A stretch of DNA of 7,090 nucleotides from an uncultured Lachnospiraceae bacterium (GTDB lineage Bacteria > Bacillota_A > Clostridia > Lachnospirales > Lachnospiraceae): NCBI GenBank assembly GCA_947175285.1, contig CAMWMM010000256.1:1-7090 (forward strand), in the 5' to 3' direction. The position numbers were made by a program, and so were the translations under genes. The notes beneath the pieces are model-generated. The model was not told the DNA's origin. It saw only the letters and a program-made list of their open reading frames with translations, and made no database searches. Shown here in pieces: positions 1 through 6,600 of this stretch. Within the stretch, counting starts at the first letter, position 1, and each line of letters opens with the position of its first letter.

Positions 1-7
1 TTGAGTG

Positions 8-16
8 TGATATAAT
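8..16 (+). promoter_or_regulatory. Probable glgC promoter (extended -10)
   Basis: TGATATAAT is a perfect TATAAT hexamer (11-16) preceded by a TG dinucleotide at the extended -10 position (8-9). A matching -35 box would fall just left of the window and cannot be seen. Transcription would start near 22-24, giving an A/T-rich leader of about 60 nt before glgC. A weaker alternative pairs TTGAGT (1-6) with CAAAAT (24-29) at 17-bp spacing. The leader (about 20-60) is almost pure A/T and shows no clear riboswitch or strong hairpin. Confidence 0.6.
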
Positions 17-81
17 TATAAAACAAAATAAAATTTATTATTTTTTATGAAATATATTATTCAGAAACAAGAGGTGAGGAT

Positions 82-1356
82 ATGGTTAAGAAAGAAATGA
101 TTGCCATGCTGTTAGCGGGCGGTCAGGGGAGCAGATTGGGGGTGTTGACTTCCCGGGTGGCAAAGCCTGCCGTATCATTTGGCAGTAAATACAGGATTAT
201 TGATTTTCCGTTGAGCAACTGCATTAATTCCGGCATTGATACAGTCGGTGTCTTGACACAGTACCAGCCGCTTCGTCTGAATACACATATCGGAATCGGT
301 ATTCCGTGGGATTTGGATAGAAACATCGGCGGTGTTACGGTACTTCCGCCTTACGAAAAAAGTGTGCACAGCGAATGGTACACTGGTACGGCAAATGCGA
401 TTTATCAGAATATTGCCTATATGGAGAGTTTTAACCCTGAATATATCCTGATTCTTTCGGGCGACCATATTTATAAAATGGACTATGAAGTTATGCTGGA
501 TTTCCACAAACAGAACGGTGCGGAAGTAACCATTGCGGTTATGCCGGTTCCGATGGAAGAGGCAAAACGCTTTGGTATCATGATTACCGATGAAAACCGC
601 AAAATTACTGATTTTGAGGAAAAACCGGAAAATCCGAGAAGCAATCTTGCTTCTATGGGAATTTATATTTTTAATTGGAAAACTTTGAAGGAAGCGCTTC
701 TTAAAAATGCAGAGCAGCCCGGATTGGATTTTGGGAAACATGTTATTCCATACTGCCATAAAAACGGCGCACCTCTTTACGCATATGAGTTTAATGGATA
801 TTGGAAAGACGTAGGAACATTGAGTTCTTATTGGGAAGCCAATATGGAATTGATTGATATTGTTCCGGAGTTTAATTTATATGAAGAATACTGGAAGATT
901 TATACGAAATGCGAAACGCTGCCGCCTCAGTATCTTGCACCCGACAGCGTGGTAGAAAGAAGTATCATCGGAGAGGGTTCAGAGGTATATGGCAAAGTCT
1001 ACAATTCCGTTATCGGATGCGGTGTGACAATCGGAGAGGGAACCGTTGTCAGGGATTCCATTATTATGAATTCTACGGAAATTGGCAGAAACTGTGAATT
1101 ATATAAAGCCATAGTAGCGGAGAATGTAGTATTAGGCGATTGTGTGAAGTTAGGAATCGGTGATGAAGTTCCTAATGTGACGGATCCGCATATTTATAAT
1201 CACGGCCTTGTCACAATCGGGGAAAAGAGTGTTATCCCTGATGGTGTCACAATAGGAAAAAATTCCGTTGTGTTTGGAGAGACCACTGCTGAAGATTTTG
1301 AAAATTTATATCTTCCGAGCGGCAGAACATTAATTAAGGCAGGTGATGAACAGTGA
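82..1356 (+). CDS. glgC: Glucose-1-phosphate adenylyltransferase, catalytic subunit (ADP-glucose pyrophosphorylase)
   Basis: This cytoplasmic enzyme makes ADP-glucose and pyrophosphate from ATP and glucose-1-phosphate, the committed step of bacterial glycogen synthesis. The 424-residue product has an N-terminal nucleotidyltransferase domain (about 5-260) with the nucleotide-binding loop GGQGSRL (13-19), KPAV (28-31), WYTGTA (99-104), the catalytic [10 protein letters not shown] (126-135; Asp128 corresponds to E. coli Asp142), FEEKP (178-182; Lys181 corresponds to the glucose-1-phosphate-binding Lys195) and YWKDVGT (240-246). A left-handed beta-helix domain of hexapeptide repeats follows (about 285-400) and normally mediates assembly and allostery. 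All active-site motifs are intact, so it should be catalytic. The ATG lies 7 nt after GAGG (71-74), within GAGGTGAGG. The stop overlaps the start of glgD in a GTGA, implying translational coupling. Arg25 sits where E. coli has the fructose-1,6-bisphosphate activator residue Lys39, so E. coli-style activation should not be assumed. Confidence 0.97.
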   Translation: MVKKEMIAMLLAGGQGSRLGVLTSRVAKPAVSFGSKYRIIDFPLSNCINSGIDTVGVLTQYQPLRLNTHIGIGIPWDLDRNIGGVTVLPPYEKSVHSEWYTGTANAIYQNIAYMESFNPEYILILSGDHIYKMDYEVMLDFHKQNGAEVTIAVMPVPMEEAKRFGIMITDENRKITDFEEKPENPRSNLASMGIYIFNWKTLKEALLKNAEQPGLDFGKHVIPYCHKNGAPLYAYEFNGYWKDVGTLSSYWEANMELIDIVPEFNLYEEYWKIYTKCETLPPQYLAPDSVVERSIIGEGSEVYGKVYNSVIGCGVTIGEGTVVRDSIIMNSTEIGRNCELYKAIVAENVVLGDCVKLGIGDEVPNVTDPHIYNHGLVTIGEKSVIPDGVTIGKNSVVFGETTAEDFENLYLPSGRTLIKAGDEQ

Positions 1357-2471
1357 GAGCGATAGGAATTATTTTAGCCGGCGGTAATAATCATAGGATG
1401 AAGGAATTAACGAGAAAGCGTGCTGCCTGCGCTATGCCGATTGCAGGAAGCTATCGGGGCATTGACTTTGCACTTAGTAATATGACTAATTCCCATATCA
1501 ATAAGGTTGCAGTATTTACCCAGTATAATGCGGGCAGCTTAAATGAGCACTTAAGTTCATCCAAGTGGTGGGATTTTGGACGTAAGCAAGGCGGACTGTT
1601 TGTTTTTACACCTGCGACAACGGCAGAAAGCAATGCATGGTATCGTGGTACGGCGGATGCGATTGCCCAGAATCTTTCTTTTTTGAAAAACAGTCATGAA
1701 CCATATGTTGTTATTTCTTCCGGTGACTGTGTCTATAAGATGGATTATAACAAGGTGCTGGAGTATCACATTGAGAAAAAGGCTGATATTACGGTAGTAT
1801 GTAAAGAGATGGGTTCTGAGACTAATATAGAACGCTTCGGTACGGTTAAAATGAATGAGGAAAGCCGTATTGAGGAGTTTGAGGAGAAACCGGTAGTTGC
1901 AAAGTCCAGTACGGTTTCCTGCGGAGTTTATATTGTCAGAAGACGGCAGTTAATTGAAATGATTGAGAAGTGTGCCGAAGAAGACCGTTATGATTTTGTA
2001 AAAGATATTTTGATTCGTTATAAAGATATTAAGAGAATTTTTGGTTATAAAATTAAGGAATACTGGAGTAATATCACAACGGTGGAAGATTATTTCAGAA
2101 CCAATATGGATTTCCTGCAGCCGGATATCAGGAATTATTTCTTCAGGCAGTATCCGGATATATACTCCAAAGTAGATGATAACCCGCCGGCTAAATATAA
2201 TGTAGGCGCCAAAATAAGAAACAGTCTGATTGCAAGCGGCTGTATTGTAAACGGTACCGTAGAGGATTCCGTTATCTTTAAAAAGACCTACATCGGCAAT
2301 AACTGTTATATTAAGAATTCCATTATTTTGAACGATGTTTATATTGGAGATAATACGCACATTGAGAATTGTATCGTAGAAAGCCGGGGAACAATTCGTG
2401 CTAATTCATATTACAGAGGAGAAAATGGAATAGAAATTGTTGTAGAACATAATGACAGATATGTTATTTAA
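1353..2471 (+). CDS. glgD: GlgD, non-catalytic or regulatory subunit of ADP-glucose pyrophosphorylase
   Basis: This 372-residue paralogue of GlgC is expected to pair with it in a hetero-oligomer, where Firmicutes GlgD proteins modulate or raise GlgC activity while having little activity themselves. It keeps the fold: a nucleotidyltransferase domain (about 1-250) with WYRGTA (96-101) and FEEKP (176-180), then hexapeptide beta-helix repeats (about 284-345). Key motifs have decayed. The nucleotide loop is GGNNHRM (10-16) rather than GGxGxRL, KP of KPAV is replaced by AC (25-26), GDH is GDC (124-126), and YWKDVGT has become YWSNITT (238-244), which removes the Asp equivalent to E. coli Asp276. 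Translation starts at GTG in a 4-nt overlap with the glgC stop, after AGGTGATG (1341-1348). The coupling and order suggest balanced synthesis of the two subunits. The family call is firm; lack of activity is inferred from motif loss and from studied homologues. Confidence 0.93.
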   Translation: MRAIGIILAGGNNHRMKELTRKRAACAMPIAGSYRGIDFALSNMTNSHINKVAVFTQYNAGSLNEHLSSSKWWDFGRKQGGLFVFTPATTAESNAWYRGTADAIAQNLSFLKNSHEPYVVISSGDCVYKMDYNKVLEYHIEKKADITVVCKEMGSETNIERFGTVKMNEESRIEEFEEKPVVAKSSTVSCGVYIVRRRQLIEMIEKCAEEDRYDFVKDILIRYKDIKRIFGYKIKEYWSNITTVEDYFRTNMDFLQPDIRNYFFRQYPDIYSKVDDNPPAKYNVGAKIRNSLIASGCIVNGTVEDSVIFKKTYIGNNCYIKNSIILNDVYIGDNTHIENCIVESRGTIRANSYYRGENGIEIVVEHNDRYVI

Positions 2472-2596
2472 TGTTTTGTATCCAGAGTAGGTCTGGCAGA
2501 TTGAATGGATAATGATGTTGTTGATTACAAGCTGCGTGGCTTGATAAGTATGACTTGTGTGGAAAAGCTTGTGAAAGCCGACGGGAACCTGTTCGG

Positions 2597-2608
2597 TATC
2601 ATATGATA
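2597..2608. repeat. Perfect 12-bp palindrome abutting the spoVG ribosome binding site
   Basis: TATCATATGATA reads the same on both strands. Its last base is the first A of the AAGGAGG ribosome binding site of spoVG. With no central spacer it resembles a DNA operator half-site pair more than an RNA hairpin, although RNA could form a weak 4-bp stem with an ATAT loop. A role as a repressor site is speculative, because short A/T-rich palindromes also arise by chance. Confidence 0.4.
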
Positions 2609-2614
2609 AGGAGG
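2608..2614 (+). promoter_or_regulatory. Strong ribosome binding site of spoVG
   Basis: AAGGAGG is near-perfectly complementary to the 3' end of 16S rRNA and lies 9 nt before the ATG at 2624. It decides the start: the reading frame is open back to an ATG at 2555, but that codon has no ribosome binding site and the extra 23 residues do not resemble SpoVG. Confidence 0.85.
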
Positions 2615-2623
2615 CTGAGCTTC

Positions 2624-2896
2624 ATGAGAATTACTGATGTCCGCGTACGTAAAATGACTCAAGACAGCAAGATGAAAGCAATCGTCTCAATTACCATTGA
2701 CGACGAATTTGTAGTGCATGACATTAAAGTAATTGAGGGCGAAAAAGGGCTTTTTATAGCTATGCCAAGTAAGAAAGCGACCGATGGTGAATATCGCGAT
2801 ATTGCACATCCGATTAATTCATCAACCAGGGAGCGTATTCAGAGCATAATTTTGGATAGCTATGAGAAAGCGCTTTTAGAACCGAATGACGAATAG
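2624..2896 (+). CDS. spoVG: SpoVG family regulator
   Basis: The 90-residue product matches SpoVG along its length. It begins [10 protein letters not shown] (1-10) and carries the family's conserved core, [20 protein letters not shown] (29-48), then [17 protein letters not shown] (57-73) and a short acidic tail. B. subtilis SpoVG has 97 residues, the difference being mostly in this tail. SpoVG is a small cytoplasmic protein named for its role in sporulation (septation and cortex stages in Bacillus). In Staphylococcus, Listeria and Borrelia it binds DNA and/or RNA and acts as a global regulator; which role applies here cannot be read from the sequence. The gene has a very strong ribosome binding site, as expected for an abundant protein, and is closed off by a strong terminator 15 nt after its stop. 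No clear sigma-H promoter was seen upstream, and it may be partly expressed from the glg promoter. Confidence 0.95.
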   Translation: MRITDVRVRKMTQDSKMKAIVSITIDDEFVVHDIKVIEGEKGLFIAMPSKKATDGEYRDIAHPINSSTRERIQSIILDSYEKALLEPNDE

Positions 2897-2911
2897 TGGA
2901 TTGAGTGAGTG

Positions 2912-2943
2912 ACAAAAAAGGATGCTTAAGCATCCTTTTTTGT
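2912..2943. terminator. Rho-independent terminator after spoVG, symmetrical
   Basis: A perfect inverted repeat has 16-nt arms, 2912-2927 and 2928-2943. The core is GGATGC, a TTAA loop and GCATCC (2920-2935), preceded by six A and followed by six T. On the + strand it should end spoVG transcription. Because the A-tract mirrors the T-tract it could also act on the - strand, although there is no converging gene in the window. It separates the glg-spoVG unit from pth-mfd. Confidence 0.92.
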
Positions 2944-2965
2944 TGCATTCTTTTGGAAAAATGAC

Positions 2966-2994
2966 TTGTGATAATATCAGGATATTGATAGAAT
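2966..2994 (+). promoter_or_regulatory. Probable sigma-A promoter of pth-mfd
   Basis: TTGTGA (2966-2971, 4 of 6 matches to TTGACA) and TAGAAT (2989-2994, 5 of 6 to TATAAT) are separated by an ideal 17 bp. A TG precedes the -10 box at the extended position (2986-2987). The start should fall near 3000-3002. An alternative is the extended -10 TGTGATAAT (2967-2975), which has no good -35 box. The location between the spoVG terminator and pth supports an independent pth-mfd transcript. Confidence 0.6.
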
Positions 2995-2999
2995 GAATA

Positions 3000-3023
3000 G
3001 GGTGAAAAATAAATTTTTCACCC
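3000..3023 (+). promoter_or_regulatory. Perfect inverted repeat at the predicted pth transcript 5' end
   Basis: GGGTGAAAAAT (3000-3010) is exactly complementary to ATTTTTCACCC (3013-3023) across two bases. In RNA this would be about a 10-bp stem with a UAAA loop, placed at or next to the predicted +1 and ending 7 nt before the GGAG of pth. It is not followed by a T-tract, so it is unlikely to be a terminator. It could be a 5' stabilising hairpin or an operator covering the start site. The function is inferred; the repeat itself is certain. Confidence 0.6.
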
Positions 3024-3042
3024 GCGAAAAGGAGTTTAAACT

Positions 3043-3636
3043 ATGTACATCATTGCAGGCTTAGGGAATCCGGGCGGAAAATATGAAAATACAAGACATA
3101 ATATAGGATTTATGGTGATTGATGCAGCCGCAGAAAAATATCATATTGCAGTAACGGAAAAAAAGCATAAAGCATTAATCGGCAAGGGCATCATTGGCGG
3201 TGAGAAAGTGATTCTGGTAAAACCGCAGACCTTTATGAATCTCAGTGGTGAAAGTATCAGGGAAGTCATAGACTATTATAAAATAGAGGAAAAAACGGAA
3301 CTTATTGTTATTTCCGATGATATCAGTCTGGATGTGGGGACACTCCGTATTCGGAAAAAAGGCAGTGCAGGCGGACATAACGGACTGAAAAATATTATTC
3401 TTCATCTGGGACATGATGAATTTAGGCGGATTAAAATAGGAGTAGGAGAAAAGCCTGCCGAATATGATTTAGTAGATTATGTATTGGGGCATTTCGGAAA
3501 AGAAGACAGTGAACTGATAGAAGAAAGTGTCAAAAAGGCAGCAGAGGCAATTGAAAAAATGATAACAGACGGACCTGATGCGGCAATGAATCAATTTAAT
3601 AAAAAGGCTGAGAAAGGAGCAGAACGACAAAAATGA
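3043..3636 (+). CDS. pth: Peptidyl-tRNA hydrolase (Pth family)
   Basis: This essential cytoplasmic enzyme cleaves the ester bond of peptidyl-tRNA released from stalled or aborted translation, recycling the tRNA. The 197-residue product has the normal family length and signatures: GLGNPGGKYENTRHNIGF (6-23) with Asn9 and catalytic His19 (E. coli Asn10 and His20), KPQTFMNLSG (60-69) with Asn66 (E. coli Asn68), SDDISLDVG (91-99) with Asp92 (E. coli Asp93), and SAGGHNGLK (108-116) with Asn113 (E. coli Asn114). All catalytic and tRNA-binding positions are present. The ATG follows GGAG (3031-3034) by 8 nt. The stop codon overlaps the mfd start in an ATGA, indicating translational coupling. In B. subtilis the orthologue is spoVC, also just upstream of mfd but with fin in between; fin is absent here. 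Confidence 0.97.
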   Translation: MYIIAGLGNPGGKYENTRHNIGFMVIDAAAEKYHIAVTEKKHKALIGKGIIGGEKVILVKPQTFMNLSGESIREVIDYYKIEEKTELIVISDDISLDVGTLRIRKKGSAGGHNGLKNIILHLGHDEFRRIKIGVGEKPAEYDLVDYVLGHFGKEDSELIEESVKKAAEAIEKMITDGPDAAMNQFNKKAEKGAERQK

Positions 3637-6600
3637 GGGCATTACTGGCGCCCCTGCAGGAACTGGGAGAATATGATGAAATTAAAAAAATGCTTGGAAA
3701 AGACAGTGCGTCAGTTGCATTAAGCGGCTGCGTCGATTCCGAAAAGCTGCATATGGTTTACGGTCTTGGCGATGGTTTTCGATACAAAATCATCGTTACT
3801 TTTGATGAACTAAAAGCAAAAGAACTGTATGAAGATTATAAGTTTTATGATAGAAATGTAATGATTTATCCGGCTAAGGACTTAATATTTTTTCAGGCTG
3901 ATATTCATGGCAATCAGTTAATCATGCAGCGTATGAAAGTTTTGCGCAGACTGATGGAAAAACGGCCTGTTACTGTCATTACAACTTTTGATGCGCTGAT
4001 GGCGCCGCAGGTTCCGTTATCCGTACAGCAGCAGAATGTCATTTCTATTAATAAAACAAGCAGTATTGACGAAAACAGTCTTGCCATGCAGTTGACATCG
4101 TTAGGATATGAAAAAAATTATCAGGTGGAAGCGCCCGGACAGTTCAGTATCCGGGGCGGTATTATTGATATTTTTGATTTGACGGAGGAAAATCCTTATC
4201 GTATCGAATTGTGGGGAGAAGATGTAGAATCTATCCGAAGTTTTGATGTGCTGAGCCAGCGCTCTATTGAAAAGCTGGAGTCTGTGTCTATTTATCCGGC
4301 AACGGAAATCGCACTGAATGAAGAGGAATTGCATGCAGGTATTAAGGCCATTGAAAAAGAGGGAAAGGAATATGAAACCAAACTGCGCTCCGAGATGAAA
4401 ACAGAGGAGGCGCACCGCATTCATAAACAGATAGAAGAATTAAAAGAGCAGCTTTTGGAACTGGGATTTTCTTTTAATGCGGTAAATTTAGAAAGCTACA
4501 TCCGCTATTTTTATCCGGAACTGTCTACTTTTTTGGAATTTTTTCCGCGGGAGCAGAGCTGCATTTTTGTGGATGAACCAATTCGTGTCAGCGAATATGC
4601 AGGCGCGGTGGAATTTGAATTTCGGGAAAGTATGATGCACCGTGTGGAAAAAGGATATATTTTACCGGGGCAGATGGATGTTTTATTTAGAAGTGAAGAA
4701 GTTGCCGCCAAACTTGCTGACAGAAGAGTGGTTGCCCTGTCTATGATGGACGGCAAAAATCCGTTGTTTAAAACGGAGCGGAAATTTGATGTTCAGGCAA
4801 GAAGCCTGCCTTCTTATAATAATAGTTTCGATGCGCTGGTGAAAGACTTATTAAGATATAAGAAGAACGGATACCGGGTGCTGCTGTTGTCGGGTTCCAG
4901 GACAAGAGCAAAGAGACTGGCAGAAGATTTGAGAGAGCAGGGGCTTGCCTCTTTTTACAGTGAAGATCCGGAAAGAGAAGTGCAGTCGGGAGAAGTGATG
5001 ACTTATTATGGCAGGGTGTTGAAAGGCTTTGAATATCCGCTTCTTAAATTTATTGTCATTTCGGAAAGTGATATTTTCGGTGCCCAAAAGAAGAAAAAGA
5101 AGAAGAAAAAACTTTATGAGGGACAGAAAATCAATGATTTTTCGGAATTGAAAGTCGGTGACTACGTAGTACATGAATCGCATGGACTGGGTATTTACCG
5201 AGGTATTGAAAAAGTGGAAGTAGAGAAAGTCACTAAAGACTATATTAAGATAGAGTATCGGGATGGCGGTAATCTTTATATTCTTGCCACCGGATTGGAT
5301 GTTATTCAAAAATATGCCTCTGCGGATGCCGGAACGCCGAAGTTAAATAAATTAGGAACACAGGAATGGAATAAGACAAAAACCAAAGTGCGGAGCGCCG
5401 TCAATGAAATTGCGCAGGACTTAGTGGAACTGTATGCGCACAGACAGCAAAAAAGCGGTTACAGGTACGGAGAAGATACTGTCTGGCAGAGAGAATTTGA
5501 GGAAATGTTTCCTTACGAGGAAACGGAAGATCAGTTAAATGCCATTGCCGATACTAAGGCGGATATGGAAAGCAGCAAGATAATGGATCGTCTGATTTGC
5601 GGAGACGTCGGTTACGGAAAGACGGAAATTGCTATTCGTGCCGCATTTAAAGCGGTACAGGAAGGAAAACAGGTAGTATATCTTGTGCCGACAACGATTC
5701 TGGCACAGCAGCATTACAATACCTTTATACAGCGTATGAAAGATTTTCCGGTACGCATTGAACTGCTTTCCCGTTTCCGTACTGCTGCGGAGCAGAAAAA
5801 GACAGTGGAAGAAATGCGTAAGGGTATGGTGGATATTGTTATCGGTACGCACAGGGTACTTTCGGATGATGTTGTTTTTAAGGATTTAGGCTTGCTTATT
5901 ATAGATGAGGAACAGCGTTTCGGCGTGACTCATAAGGAAAAAATCAAGAAGATGAAAGAGGATGTGGATGTCTTAACGCTTACGGCAACACCGATTCCCA
6001 GAACGCTTCATATGAGTCTTATCGGCATTCGTGATATGAGTGTGCTGGAAGAGGGGCCGAATGACAGGCTGCCGATACAGACCTTTGTCTGTGAATACAA
6101 TGAGGAACTGGTGCGGGAAGCGATTGTCAGAGAACTTGCCAGAAAAGGACAGGTATATTATGTTTATAACAGAGTTGCGCATATTGCGGATATCGCAGCA
6201 TCCATTCAAAATCTGGTTCCGGAGGCGACTGTGGCTTTTGCACACGGACAGATGAAAGAAAGAGAACTGGAACGTATCATGTATGATTTTATTGCCGGAG
6301 AAATTGATATTCTGGTATCTACCACAATTATCGAAACCGGATTGGATATCACCAATGTGAACACCATGATTATTCATGATTCTGACAATATGGGACTTTC
6401 ACAGCTTTATCAGCTGCGCGGCAGGGTAGGGCGTTCCAATCGGACAGCATATGCTTTTCTTATGTATAAAAGAGATAAGATGTTAAAAGAAGTAGCGGAG
6501 AAACGTTTAGAGGCAATCCGGGAATTTACCGATTTGGGAAGCGGCTTTAAGATTGCCATGCGTGATTTGGAAATCCGCGGAGCAGGAAATATTCTCGGTG

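Larger units (their letters stand above)
2472..2623 (+). other. glgD-spoVG intergenic region / spoVG leader with inverted repeats
   Basis: This 152-nt gap has no T-tract terminator, so glgCD transcripts may continue into spoVG. Pairings seen by eye include CCAGA/TCTGG (2482-2486 with 2492-2496), which competes with TATCCA/TGGATA (2479-2484 with 2506-2511). There is also an 8-bp helix with one G-U pair between 2525-2532 and 2567-2574, and a hairpin starting CCGA and ending TCGG (2578-2596). I do not recognise a known riboswitch. A 33-codon ORF with ATG at 2505 and TGA at 2604-2606 overlaps these repeats and ends just before the spoVG ribosome binding site; its own ribosome binding site is weak. 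No promoter could be assigned with confidence: TTGATT (2521-2526) with GATAAG (2543-2548) at 16-bp spacing is a weak candidate. Confidence 0.4.

Noticed and set aside
175..759. Open frame of 194 codons on the - strand inside glgC
   Set aside because: It lies wholly antisense to the well-conserved glgC frame, has no recognisable product, and is explained by the codon use of glgC.
2482..2496. Hairpin CCAGA/TCTGG after glgD as a terminator
   Set aside because: The stem is only 5 bp and no T-tract follows, so it does not meet the form of an intrinsic terminator.
2555..2623. Upstream extension of spoVG to an ATG at 2555
   Set aside because: There is no ribosome binding site for it, the added 23 residues do not match SpoVG, and AAGGAGG at 2608-2614 clearly serves the ATG at 2624.
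3000..3023. Inverted repeat upstream of pth as a terminator
   Set aside because: It is followed by CGCGAAAAGGAG rather than a T-tract, and it lies downstream of a promoter and directly before a ribosome binding site.
4851..5309. Open frame of 152 codons on the - strand inside mfd
   Set aside because: The Phe/Leu-rich translation is the complement of the Lys/Glu-rich Mfd linker, not a membrane protein gene.
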